This document shows, piece after piece, positions 48,753 through 62,456 of a stretch of DNA of 64,000 bases. The DNA is from Tanypteryx hageni (Eukaryota > Arthropoda > Insecta > Odonata > Petaluridae). A program made the translations under genes and the position numbers. The number at the start of each line of letters is the position of its first letter. The stretch's first letter is position 1. Where the stretch lies: positions 24,829,369-24,893,368 of the forward strand of contig CM054114.1 of NCBI GenBank assembly GCA_028673005.1, read 5' to 3'. The notes beneath the pieces were generated by a model, which saw only the letters and a list, made by a program, of their open reading frames with translations, was not told the DNA's origin and made no database searches.

Positions 48753-51700
48753 CCTAAGTACTGCCGCCCCTCAAGAGAATCCTATTTACTGCCGCCCCTT
48801 AAGAGAATCCTAGTTACTGCCGCCCCTTAAGAGAATCCTAGGTACTGCCGCCCCTTAAGAGAATCCTAGGTACTGCCGCCCCTTAAGAGAATCCTAGTAA
48901 CTGCCACCCCTTAAGAGAATCCTAGTTACTGCCGCCCCTTAAGAGAATCTTAGGTACTGCCGCCCCTTAAGAGAATCCTAGGTACTGCCGCCCCTTAAGT
49001 GAATCCTAGGTACTGCCGCCCCTTAAGAGAATCCTAGGTACTGCAGCCCCTTAAGAGAATCCCAGTTACTTCCGCCCCTTAAGAGAATCCTAGGTACTGC
49101 CGCCCCTTAAGTGAATCCTAGGTACTGCCGCCCCTTAAGAGAATCCTAGGTACTGCAGCCCCTTAAGAGAATCCCAGTTACTTCCGCCCCTTAAGAGAAT
49201 CCTAGATACTGCCGCCCCTTAAGAGAATCCTAGGTACTGCCGCCCCCTAAGAGAATCCTAGGTACTGCCGCCCCTTAAGAGAATCCTAGGTACTGCCGCC
49301 CCTTAAGAGAATCCTAGGTACTGCAGCCCCTTAAGAGAATCCCATTTACTGCCGCCCCTTTAAAAGAATCCTAGGTACTGTCGCCCCTTAAGAGAATCCT
49401 AGGTACTGCCGCCCCTTAAGAGAATCCTAGGTACTGCCGCCCCTTAAGAGAATTCCTGTTACTGCCGCCCCTTAAGAGAATCATGGTTACTGCCGCCCCT
49501 TAAGAGAATCCCAGTTACTGCCGCCCCTTAAGAGAATCCCAGTTACTGCCGCCCCTTAAGAGAATCCTATGTACTGCCGCCCCTTAAGAGAATCCTAGTT
49601 ACTGCCGCCCCTTAAAAGAATCCTAGTTACTGCCGCCCTTTAAGAGAATCCTAGGTACTGCCGCCCCTTAAGAGAATCCTAGGTACTGCCGCCCCTTAAG
49701 AGAATCCTAGGTAATGCCGCCCCTTAAGAGAATCCTAGGTACTGCAGCCCCTTAAGAGAATCCCATTTACTGCCGCCCCTTAAGAGAATCCTAGGTACTG
49801 CCGCCCCTTAAGAGAATCCTAGGTACTGCCGCCCCTTAAGAGAATCCTAGGTACTGCCGCCCCTTAAGAGAATCCTAGGTACTGCAGCCCCTTAAGAGAA
49901 TCCCATTTACTGCCGCCCCTTAAGAGAATCCTAGGTACTGCCGCCCCTTAAGAGAATCCTAGGTACTGCCGCCCCTTAAGAGAATCCTAGGTACTGCCGC
50001 CCCTTAAGAGAATCCTAGGTACTGCCGCCCCTTAAGAGAATCCTAGGTACTGCCGCCCCTTAAGAGAATCCTAGTTACTGCCGCCCCTTAAGAGAATCCT
50101 AGGTACTGCCGCCCCTTAAGAGAATCCTAGGTACTGCCGCCCCTTAAGAGAATCCTAGGTACTGCCGCCCCTTAAGAGAATCCTAGGTACTGCCGCCCCT
50201 TAAGAGAATCCTAGGTACTGCCGCCCCTTAAGAGAATCCTAGGTACTGCCGCCCCTTAAGAGAATCCTAGGTTCTGCCGCCCCTTAAGAGAATCCTAGTT
50301 ACTGCCGCCCCTTAAGAGAATCCTAGGTACTGCCGCCCCTTAAGAGAATCCTAGGTATTGCCGCCCCTTAAGAGAATCCTAGGTACTGCCGCCCCTTAAG
50401 AGAATCCTAGGTACTGCAGCTCCTTAAGAGAATCCCATTTACTGCCGCCCCTTAAGAGAATCCTAGGTACTGCCGCCCCTTAAGAGAATCCTAGGTACTG
50501 CCGCCCCTTAAGAGAATCCTAGGTACTGCCGCCCCTTAAGAGAATCCTAGGTACTGCCGCCCCTTAAGAGAATCCTAGGTACTGCCGCCCCTTAAGAGAA
50601 TCCTAGGTACTGCAGCCCCTTAAGAGAATCCCATTTACTGCCGCCCCTTAAGAGAATCCTAGGTACTGCCGCCCCTTAAGAGAATCCTAGGTACTGCCGC
50701 CCCTTAAGAGAATCCTAGGTACTGCCGCCCCTTAAGAGAATCCTAGTAACTGACGCCCCTTAAGAGAATCCTGGGTACTGCCGCCCCTTAAGAGAATCCT
50801 ATGTACTGCAGCCCCTTAATAGAATCCTATTTACTGCCGCCCCTTAAGAGAATCCTAGGTACTGCCGCCCCTTAAGAGAATCCTAGGTTCTGCCGCCCCT
50901 TAAAAGAATCCTAGTTACTGCCGCCCCTTAAGAGAATCCTAGGTACTGCCGCCCCTTAAGAGAATCCTAGGTACTGACACCCTTAAGAGAATCCTAGGTA
51001 CTGCCGCCTCTTAAGAGAATCCTAGGTACTGCAGCCCCTTAAGAGAATCCAATTTACTGTCGCCCCTTAAGAGAATCCTAGGTACTGCCGCCCCTTAAGA
51101 GAATCCTAGGTACTGCCGCCCCTTAAGAGAATCCTAGGTACTGCCGCCCCTTAAGAGAATCCTAGTTACTGCCGCCCCTTAAGAGAATCCTAGGTACTGC
51201 CGCCCCTTAAGAGAATCCTAGGTGTTGCCGCCCCTTAAGAGGACCCTAGTTACTGCCGCCCCTTAAGAGAATCCTAGGTACTACCGCCCCTTAAGAGTAT
51301 CCTAGGTACTGCCGCCCCTTATGAGAATCCTAGGAACTGCCGCCCCTTAAGAGAATCCTAGGTACTGCAGCCCCTTAAGAGAATTACATTTACTGCCGCC
51401 CCTTTAGGTGAATCCTAGGTACTGTCGCCCCTTAAGAGAATCCTAGGTACTGCCGCCCCTTAAGAGAATCCTAGGTACTGCCGCCCCTTAAGAGAATCCT
51501 AGGTACTGCCGCCCCTTAAGAGAATCCTAGGTACTGCCGCCCTTTAAGAGAATCCTAGGTACTGCCGCCCCTTAAGAGAATCCTAGGTACTACCGCCCCT
51601 TAAGAGAATCCTAGGTACTGACGCCCCTTATGAGAATCCTAGGTACTGCAGCCCCTTAAGAGAATGCTAGGTACTGCCGCCCCTTAAGAGAATCCTATTT

Positions 51701-54700
51701 ACTGCCGCCCCTTAAGAGAATCCTAGGTACTGCCGCCCCTTAAGAGAATCCTAGGTACTGCCGCCCCTTAAGAGAATCCTAGGTACTGTCGCCCCTTAAG
51801 AGAATCCTAGTAACTGCCGCCCCTTAAGAGAATCCTAGTTACTGCCGCCCCTTAAGAGAATCTTAGGTACTGCCGCCCCTTAACAGAATCCTAGGTACTG
51901 CCGCCCCTTAAGTGAATCCTAGGTACTGCCGCCCCTTAAGAGAATCCTAGGTACTGCAGCCCCTTAAGAGAATCCCAGTTACTTCCGCCCCTTAAGAGAA
52001 TCCTAGGTACTGCCGCCCCTTAAGAGAATCCTAGGTACTGCCGCCTCTTAAGAGAATTCCTGTTACTGCCGCCCCTTAAGAGAATCATGGTTACTGCCGC
52101 CCCTTAAGAGAATCCTAGGTACTGCCGCCCCTTAAGAGAATCCTAGGTACTGCCGCCCCTTAAGAGAATCCTAGTTACTGCCGCCCCTTAAGAGAATCCT
52201 AGGTACTGCCGCCCCTTAAGAGAATCCTAGGTACTGCCGCCCCTTAAGAGAATCCTAGTAACTGCCGCCCCTTAAGAGAATCCTAGTTACTGCCGCCCCT
52301 TAAGAGAATCTTAGGTACTGCCGCCCCTTAATAGAATCCTAGGTACTGCCGCCCCTTAAGTGAATCCTAGGTACTGCCGCCCCTTAAGAGAATCCTAGGT
52401 ACTGCAGCCCCTTAAGAGAATCCCAGTTACTTCCGCCCCTTAAGAGAATCCTAGGTACTGCCGCCCCTTAAGTGAATCCTAGGTACTGCCGCCCCTTAAG
52501 AGAATCCTAGGTACTGCAGCCCCTTAAGAGAATCCCAGTTACTTCCGCCCCTTAAGAGAATCCTAGATACTGCCGCCCCTTAAGAGAATCCTAGGTACTG
52601 CCGCCCCCTAAGAGAATCCTAGGTACTGCCGCCCCTTAAGAGAATCCTAGGTACTGCAGCCCCTTAAGAGAATCCCATTTACTGCCGCCCCTTAAGAGAA
52701 TCCTAGGTACTGCCGCCCCTTAAGAGAATCCTAGGTACTGCCGCCCCTTAAGAGAATCCTAGGTACTGCCGCCCCTTAAGAGAATCCTAGGTACTGCCGC
52801 CCCTTAAGAGAATCCTAGGTACTGCCGCCCCTTAAGAGAATCCTAGTTACTGCCGCCCCTTAAGAGAATCCTAGGTACTGCCGCCCCTTAAGAGAATCCT
52901 AGGTACTGCCGCCCCTTAAGAGAATCCTAGGTACTGCCGCCCCTTAAGAGAATCCTAGGTACTGCCGCCCCTTAAGAGAATCCTAGGTACTGCCGCCCCT
53001 TAAGAGAATCCTAGGTTCTGCCGCCCCTTAAGAGAATCCTAGTTACTGCCGCCCCTTAAGAGAATCCTAGGTACTGCCGCCCCTTAAGAGAATCCTAGGT
53101 ATTGCCGCCCCTTAAGAGAATCCTAGGTACTGCCGCCCCTTAAGAGAATCCTAGGTACTGCAGCCCCTTAAGAGAATCCCATTTACTGCCGCCCCTTAAG
53201 AGAATCCTAGGTACTGCCGCCCCTTAAGAGAATCCTAGGTACTGCCGCCCCTTAAGAGAATCCTAGGTACTGCCGCCCCTTAAGAGAATCCTAGGTACTG
53301 CCGCCCCTTAAGAGAATCCTAGGTACTGCCGCCCCTTAAGAGAATCCTAGGTACTGCAGCCCCTTAAGAGAATCCCATTTACTGCCGCCCCTTAAGAGAA
53401 TCCTAGGTACTGCCGCCCCTTAAGAGAATCCTAGGTACTGCCGCCCCTTAAGAGAATCCTAGTAACTGACGCCCCTTAAGAGAATCCTGGGTACTGCCGC
53501 CTCTTAAGAGAATCCTATGTACTGCAGCCCCTTAATAGAATCCTATTTACTGCCGCCCCTTAAGAGAATCCTAGGTACTGCCGCCCCTTAAGAGAATCCT
53601 AGGTTCTGCCGCCCCTTAAAAGAATCCTAGTTACTGCCGCCCCTTAAGAGAATCCTAGGTACTGCCGCCCCTTAAGAGAATCCTAGGTACTGACACCCTT
53701 AAGAGAATCCTAGGTACTGCCGCCTCTTAAGAGAATCCTAGGTACTGCAGCCCCTTAAGAGAATCCAATTTACTGTCGCCCCTTAAGAGAATCCTAGGTA
53801 CTGCCGCCCCTTAAGAGAATCCTAGGTACTGCCGCCCCTTAAGAGAATCCTAGGTACTGCCGCCCCTTAAGAGAATCCTAGTTACTGCCGCCCCTTAAGA
53901 GAATCCTAGGTACTGCCGCCCCTTAAGAGAATCCTAGGTGTTGCCGCCCCTTAAGAGGACCCTAGTTACTGCCGCTCCTTAAGAGAATCCTAGGTACTAC
54001 CGCCCCTTAAGAGTATCCTAGGTACTGCCGCCCCTTATGAGAATCCTAGGAACTGCCGCCCCTTAAGAGAATCCTAGGTACTGCAGCCCCTTAAGAGAAT
54101 CCCATTTACTGCCGCCCCTTTAAGTGAATCCTAGGTACTGTCGCCCCTTAAGAGAATCCTAGGTACTGCCGCCCCTTAAGAGAATCCTAGGTACTGCCGC
54201 CCTTTAAGAGAATCCTAGGTACTGCCGCCCCTTAAGAGAATCCTAGGTACTACCGCCCCTTAAGAGAATCCTAGGTACTGACGCCCCTTATGAGAATCCT
54301 AGGTACTGCAGCCCCTTAAGAGAATGCTAGGTACTGCCGCCCCTTAAGAGAATCCTATTTACAGCCGCCCCTTAAGAGAATCCTAGGTACTGCCGCCCCT
54401 TAAGAGAATCCTAGGTACTGCCGCCCCTTAAGAGAATCCTAGGTACTGTCGCCCCTTAAGAGAATCCTAGTAACTGCCGCCCCTTAAGAGAATCCTAGTT
54501 ACTGCCGCCCCTTAAGAGAATCTTAGGTACTGCCGCCCCTTAACAGAATCCTAGGTACTGCCGCCCCTTAAGTGAATCCTAGGTACTGCCGCCCCTTAAG
54601 AGAATCCTAGGTACTGCAGCCCCTTAAGAGAATCCCAGTTACTTCCGCCCCTTAAGAGAATCCTAGGTACTGCCGCCCCTTAAGAGAATCCTAGGTACTG

Positions 54701-57700
54701 CCGCCTCTTAAGAGAATTCCTGTTACTGCCGCCCCTTAAGAGAATCATGGTTACTGCCGCCCCTTAAGAGAATCCTAGGTACTGCCGCCCCTTAAGAGAA
54801 TCCTAGGTACTGCCGCCCCTTAAGAGAATCCTAGTTACTGCCGCCCCTTAAGAGAATCCTAGGTACTGCCGCCCCTTAAGAGAATCCTAGGTACTGCCGC
54901 CCCTTAAGAGAATCCTAGTAACTGCCGCCCCTTAAGAGAATCCTAGTTACTGCCGCCCCTTAAGAGAATCTTAGGTACTGCCGCCCCTTAAGAGAATCCT
55001 AGGTACTGCCGCCCCTTAAGTGAATCCTAGGTACTGCCGCCCCTTAAGAGAATCCTAGGTACTGCAGCCCCTTAAGAGAATCCCAGTTACTTCCGCCCCT
55101 TAAGAGAATCCTAGGTACTGCCGCCCCTTAAGTGAATCCTAGGTACTGCCGCCCCTTAAGAGAATCCTAGGTACTGCAGCCCCTTAAGAGAATCCCAGTT
55201 ACTTCCGCCCCTTAAGAGAATCCTAGATACTGCCGCCCCTTAAGAGAATCCTAGGTACTGCCGCCCCCTAAGAGAATCCTAGGTACTGCCGCCCCTTAAG
55301 AGAATCCTAGGTACTGCCGCCCCTTAAGAGAATCCCAGTTACTGCCGCCCCTTAAGAGAATCCCGGGTACTGACGCCCCTTAAGAGAATCCTAGGTACTG
55401 CCGCCCCTTAAGAGAATCCTAGGTACTGCAGCCCCTTAAGAGAATCCTAGGTACTGCCGCCCCTTAAGAGAATCCTAGGTACTGCAGCCCCCTAATAGAA
55501 TCCTATTTACTGCCGCCCCTTAAGAGAATCCTATGTACTGCCGCTTCTTAAGAGAATCCTATGTACTGCCGCCCCTTAAGAGAATCCTAGTTACTGCCGC
55601 CCCTTAAAAGAATCCTAGTTACTGCCGCCCCTTAAGAGAATCCCAGTTACTACCGCCCCTTAAGAGAATCCCAGTTACTGCCGCCCCTTAAGAGAATCCT
55701 AGGTACTGCCGCCCCTTAAGAGAATCCTAGGTACTGCCGCCCCTTAAGAGAATCCTATGTACTGCAGCCCCTTAATAGAATCCTATTTACTGCCGCCCCT
55801 TAAGAGAATTCTAGGTACTGCCGCCCCTTAAGAGAATCCTAGGTTCTGCCGCCCCTTAAAAGAATCCTAGTTACTGCCGCCCCTTAAGAGAATCCTAGGT
55901 ACTGCCGTGCCTTAAGAGAATCCTAGGTACTGCCACCCTTAAGAGAATCCTAGGTACTGCCGCCTCTTAAGAGAATCCTAGGTACTGCAGCCCCTTAAGA
56001 GAATCCCATTTACTGCCGCCCCTTAAGAGAATCCTAGGTACTGCCGCCCCTTAAGAGAATCCTAGGTGTTGCCGCCCCTTAAGAGGACCCTAGTTACTGC
56101 CGCCCCTTAAGAGAATCCTAGGTACTACCGCCCCTTAAGAGTATCCTAGGTACTGCCGCCCCTTATGAGAATCCTAGGAACTGCCGCCCCTTAAGAGAAT
56201 CCTAGGTACTGCAGCCCCTTAAGAGAATCCCATTTACTGCCGCCCCTTAAGAGAATCCTAGGTACTGCCGCCCCTTAAGAGAATCCTAGGTACTGCAGCC
56301 CCTTAAGAGAATCCCATTTACTGCCGCCCCTTTAAGTGAATCCTAGGTACTGTCGCCCCTTAAGAGAATCCTAGGTACTGCCGCCCCTTAAGAGAATCCT
56401 AGGTACTGCCGCCCCTTAAGAGAATCCTAGGTACTGCCGCCCTTTAAGAGAATCCTAGGTACTGCCGCCCTTTAAGAGAATCCTAGGTACTGCCGCCCCT
56501 TAAGAGAATCCTAGGTACTACCGCCCCTTAAGAGAATCCTAGGTACTGACGCCCCTTATGAGAATCCTAGGTACTGCAGCCCCTTAAGAGAATGCTAGGT
56601 ACTGCCGCCCCTTAAGAGAATCCTATTTACTGCCGCCCCTTAAGAGAATCCTAGGTACTGCCGCCCCTTAAGAGAATCCTAGGTACTGCCGCCCCTTAAG
56701 AGAATCCTAGGTACTGCCGCCCCTTAAGAGAATCCTAGTAAATGCCGCCCCTTAAGAGAATCCTAGTTACTGCCGCCCCTTAAGAGAATCTTAGGTACTG
56801 CCGCCCCTTAAGAGAATCCTAGGTACTGCCGCCCCTTAAGTGAATCCTAGGTACTGCCGCCCCTTAAGAGAATCCTAGGTACTGCAGCCCCTTAAGAGAA
56901 TCCCAGTTACTTCCGCCCCTTAAGAGAATCCTAGGTACTGCCGCCCCTTAATAGAATCCTAGGTACTGCCGCCCCTTAAGAGAATCCTAGGTACTGCCGC
57001 CCCTTAAGAGAATTCCTGTTACTGCCGCCCCTTAAGAGAATCATGGTTACTGCCGCCCCTTAAGAGAATCCCAGTTACTGCCGCCCCTTAAGAGAATCCC
57101 AGTTACTGCCGCCCCTTAAGAGAATCCCGGGTACTGACGCCCCTTAAGAGAATCCTAGGTACTGCCGCCCCTTAAGAGAATCCCAGGTACTGTCGCCCCT
57201 TAAGAGAATCCAAGGTACTGCCGCCCCTTAAGAGAATCCTAGGTACTGCAGCCCCCTAATAGAATCCTATTTACTGCCGCCCCTTAAGAGAATCCTATGT
57301 CCTGCCGCCTCTTAAGAGAATCCTATGTACTGCCGTAGTATCCTAGGTACTGCCGCCCCTTAAGAGAATCCTAGGTACTGCCGCCCCTTAAGAGAATCCT
57401 AGGTACTGCCGCCCCTTAAGAGAATCCTAGGTACTGCAGCCCCTTAAGAGAATCCCATTTACTGCCGCCCCTTTAAAAGAATCCTAGGTACTGTCGCCCC
57501 TTAAGAGAATCCTAGGTACTGCCGCCCCTTAAGAGAATCCTAGGTTCTGCCGCCCCCTAAAAGAATCCTAGTTACTGCCGCCCCTTAAGAGAATCCTAGG
57601 TACTGCCGCCCCTTAAGAGAATCCTAGTTACTGCCGCCCCTTAAGAGAATCCTAGGTGTTGCCGCCCCTTAATAGGACCCTAGGTACTGCCGCCCCTTAA

Positions 57701-59280
57701 GAGAATCCTAGGTACTACCGCCCCTTAAGAGTATCCTAGGTACTGCCGCCCCTTAAGAGAATCCTAGGTACTGCCGCCCCTTAAGAGAATCCCAGTTACT
57801 TCCGCCCCTTAAGAGAATCCTAGATACTGCCGCCCCTTAAGAGAATCCTAGGTACTGCCGCCCCTTAAGAGAATCCTAGGTACTGCCGCCCCTTAAGAGA
57901 ATCCTAGGTACTGCCGCCCCTTAAGAGAATCCTAGGTACTGCCGCCCCTTAAGAGAATCCTAGGTACTGCCGCCCCTTAAGAGAATCCTAGGTACTGCCG
58001 CCCCTTAAGAGAATCCTAGGTGTTGCCGCCCCTTAATAGGACCCTAGGTACTGCCGCCCCTTAAGAGAATCCTAGGTACTACCGCCCCTTAAGAGTATCC
58101 TAGGTACTGCAGCCCCTTAAGAGAATCCTAGGTACTGCCGCCCCTTAAGAGAATCCCAGTTACTTCCGCCCCTTAAGAGAATCCTAGATACTGCCGCCCC
58201 TTAAGAGAATCCTAGGTACTGCCGCCCCTTAAGAGAATCCTAGGTACTGCCGCCCCTTAAGAGAATCCTAGGTACTGCCGCCCCTTAAGAGAATCCTAGG
58301 TACTGCCGCCCCTTAAGAGAATCCTAGGTACTGCCGCCCCTTAAGAGAATCCTAGGTACTGCCGCCCCTTAAGAGAATCCTAGGTACTGCCGCCCCTTAA
58401 GAGAATCCTAGGTTCTGCCGCCCCTTAAGAGAATCCTAGTTACTGCCGCCCCTTAAGAGAATCCTAGGTACTGCCGCCCCTTAAGATAATCCTAGGTACT
58501 GCCGCCCCTTAAGAGAATCCTAGGTACTGCAGCCCCTTAAGAGAATCCCATTTACTGCCGCCCCTTAAGAGAATCCTAGGTACTGCCGCCCCTTAAGAGA
58601 ATCCTAGGTACTGCCGCCCCTTAAGAGAATCCTAGGTACTGCCGCCCCTTAAGAGAATCCTAGGTACTGCAGCCCCTTAAGAGAATCCTAGGTACTGCCG
58701 CCACTTAAGAGAATCCTAGGTACTGCCGCCCCTTAAGAGAATCCTAGGTACTGCCGCCCCTTAAGAGAATCCTAGGTACTGCCGCCCCTTAAGAGAATCC
58801 TAGGTACTGCCGCCCCTTAAGAAAATCCTAGGTACTGCCGCCCCTTAAGAGAATCCTAGTAACTGCCGCCCCTTAAGAGAATCCTGGGTACTGCCGCCCC
58901 TTAAGAGAATCCTATGTACTGCAGCCCCTTAATAGAATCCTATTTACTGCCGCCCCTTAAGAGAATTCTAGGTACTGCCGCCCCTTAAGAGAATCCTAGG
59001 TTCTGCCGCCCCTTAAAAGAATCCTAGTTACTGCCGCCCCTTAAGAGAATCCTAGGTACTGCCGTGCCTTAAGAGAATCCTAGGTACTGCCACCCTTAAG
59101 AGAATCCTAGGTACTGCCGCCCCTTAAGAGAATCCTAGGTACTGCAGCCCCTTAAGAGAATCCCATTTACTGCCGCCCCTTAAGAGAATCCTAGGTACTG
59201 CCGCCCCTTAAGAGAATCCTAGGTACTGCCGCCCCTTAAGAGAATCCTAGATACTGCCGCCCCTTAAGAGAATCCTAGGT
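48753..59280. repeat. 28-bp satellite array S5 (10,528 bp)
   Basis: The most complete long pattern in the window. It includes both higher-order blocks (49885-52656 and 52657-55317), a third section with CCGTGCC (near 55907), the truncated monomer (near 57336) and the 364-bp duplication (57658 and 58022), then a pre-island end with GCCGCCAC (58703) and plain CCTAGG (A at 59221). S3 lacks its last roughly 516 bp and S2 lacks its middle 8.9 kb, so S5 may be closest to the ancestral long array. Confidence 0.97.
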
Positions 59281-62200
59281 GTCCTTTGTGTTCATTGTGA
59301 AGCCTTAAAAATTTCTCGCAGTTCCTAAAAAAATTCCCCCGTAATGACGTTTGGCGCACGTTCTGCCTGCTAACATTCTTGCAGCTTCTCAGAGCGATAT
59401 AACATTAGCAAAGAATTGAAAACATGTCTAGAAAATCAAAATGTATTCTTTACCTTTTTGCGAAAAAATCTTTTAAAATGAAATGAAAAGCGGTCGATTG
59501 GTGCAAAAGTTCATAGATTGGCGTTCGAGAGACGGTCCGGCGTCGGCGGCCGAGGAAGGAGAGACAAGGATGAAGAAGACCTTTCGTTGGAGCGGGCGGG
59601 CGGTTGGTGTGAGATTGATTGATTGCAAATTTTTTATTGTTTGTGGTAATTCGTTCCATAGTCTGCAAGCGGTAACAATGAAGGACCGTTGTAAATTACT
59701 GTTCTGTGATGAGGAATAAGGTTTTTATGCCTCTCTCTGGTATTACGGTTATGTACAGTGTCTATACTCCTGAATTCCGTGGAAAGATAATGTGGGTTGT
59801 TAGAAGTAAGTAATTGGTATAGTAAGGAAAGCAAGTGGAGCCGTCTTCGGGACTTCAAATGCAACCAGTTTAGCTTCTCGAGTGAATCAGAAATGTGGTC
59901 TGATTTCTTCAGATTAAAAATATATCTAATACACGCATTATTTGTTCTCTGAATCTTTAATGAACACTCCTGTGATAAATCTTGATGCGCTATATCAACA
60001 TAGTCAAAATCCAGAATAATGAGTGAAGTTACCAGATGCTATTTGAGAGAAGCAGGAGTACTGCTACTTAAATTACTATGCGAGTGAAGGGATTACGTAT
60101 AGTTGAATTTGCTATGTAGGCCAGGGGTCGGCAAGCTTCTGAGCCACATGCGTCTTTTTCATGACTTTCGTCCAGCTCCCTACTTCAACTCTCCCAATTA
60201 ACCCTTTATTCCCCAAAACATTGTTTTGCATATAAGTAGGCATAAGTTCGGTCTGGATTATCTTGTTCTTGTTTCTCTTTCTCAATTTTAGGTAACGTAA
60301 GTTTTGGATGTGTACATAAAATGTGGTACTGATGGCATTGTTAAAGTGCAAAAATATTTATACCACAGAGTAACTCCTTTGTCTCATTTATCAGATGTTA
60401 CTCCAATGGGATATGACAATTAATTCTGTTATTATTATTGTACGTAGATTAATGTTTCAGCATTTAAAATTTATTGGCAGAATATAATTGAAAATTTTCC
60501 TATGTATGCAGGTGTTTTGCACAGAAACGCATCCAATGTATAGCTAAACAATACACATCCCATATTTTAGCATCCAAGAAACGAAGTAGAGTTGGAAATT
60601 TGAGTATCGCCTTATATCCATGTGATGTGTGTTCATAGATACCCATCTATAGCCGAATTTCACTCTCCTTATCTTGTTTAACAAGTAAAAACTTTCGCTT
60701 GGTGAAAGAGTTCCTTTTGGCATACAGGTGACATTTTAACGGGCAGCAGTATATAATTTTCGCCGTTGATTTGTACCTCTTAAGTCAGTGGTTCCCAATA
60801 CCACATAAGGGTCTTGAAGAGTCAGCAGAGGAAAGTAAAAATATTTTGGAGAATGCATCATATTTAATAATGACGAAGGTACCTTATGCTTTGGTGATTT
60901 AAGCGTTTTATGCAATTTAACGATTAAAGTGTGATCGGGCGGGACAGGCCTGTTTTTCTTTGGTTTGAACCTCCCTCCCTTCCGTATACCCTTTTTCGCC
61001 ATGCAGATGTTTTTTTTTGTGGTTTGTGCGTATGGAAAAAGAGGGCGTTCAAATCGGCAAATGGTAAGCTCTTCCGGCCCTTCCTTCTTCCTTCAATTTT
61101 TCCCTTTTTAATTTTGTTGTGTTTCTCCTATTAATCCTCGAATCATTCCCTTTATAATTTCCGTACGTCCAAGTAAGGCGGGGGTGGGCAAACCTTTTTA
61201 CGTGGCGGGCCGCATTAACAGTTGCAGCTTCTTAGGCGGGCCGCATAAACAGATGAAAATGCTTCGGCGGGCCACGTTAGGGCTCACATCGTAAGTAATG
61301 TGAGGTAATGCGAGGGATCCTGTTACTGAAAATCAATAATACATAATATGTTATCCTCATAACATCACTGGAAAAGGTTTTCCGGCATTAAACTACAAAT
61401 ATGAAATTATATCTATTTTATATTACGGTTCGCTTTCATAATGGCATCGTGGGCCACATAAAATGCCCTCCCGTTTTAATACAATAATCATAGCCATTCT
61501 AAATTGCAAACAGATGAAATGGACTTAAATGAAAGAATATCGTACAAAGTCATTATCAAATTACATAACATTGAGGTATTTGTACATAAATATTATACAA
61601 TCAAGATATAAAAATGAATTATTGTAACAGAATTTTATAAAGTTAAAAGCTTTTATGCATGAAACGTATTTAAAGGAAATTCACGTGGACGACGAAAAAC
61701 GTCAAACCTTCACGTCAAGAATGAATTTGTGGATCAAGCAAAAATCTATTTGTCAAGTGATTTCTTCGGCACTGGATCAAACTCTCTTTCTGTTGCAACT
61801 GTAAAAAGAACGAAAATGAGTTTCTAAGAATGTCAATCATTAACCCTGCTAAACCTAATGAATTTGATGCAGGAGGCAATGGGTATGCTTCAAATGTTGC
61901 AATAAATGTAAAATAAGGCAAATGCGATTACGGCCCATAAACAATGTTTCTAAGAAGATCACATTACCATTTTTAAAATTAAACACATCACATTGCACTA
62001 GATAATGTCCACTTTATCTATAATTTATTCTAAGCACAGTTGTATTTGCTGACGTTTACGTGTTCACAGCAGGTACAGTTAGCCCATTTAAGATCTATAT
62101 GTATTCATCATATAACAAGGAAAACTTTAGATATAGAAATTTCAATTTCTCGATCGAAAAATATATACATATTTCTAAATGTTCTGAAACAAAGAAGAAT

Positions 62201-62456
62201 TAGGATTATAAACAAATGCATAATGAGAAATAAGAAATAATCAAGTTAAAAATTTCTGTAAATTCAAAATATTTCAAATTAAAACAATGAGACATCGATA
62301 TGGGACATTTATTCTTTTACAAGCACAATTGTATCCTCTGGCGTCTGTGTTGCAGTATCACTTCCAAACTCACTCTAATCTACTGATAACGGCAAAAAGT
62401 TATAAACAGAAATTTCAGTTACTCAATCTAAAATTACGGCTTATTTTGTGAACTGA
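59281..62456 (+). repeat. Non-satellite island copy I6 (3,176 bp)
   Basis: Preceded by CCTAGG (A at 59221), with C at 61193, followed by GCCGCCCCTCAAG. Same marker set as I3. Confidence 0.95.
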
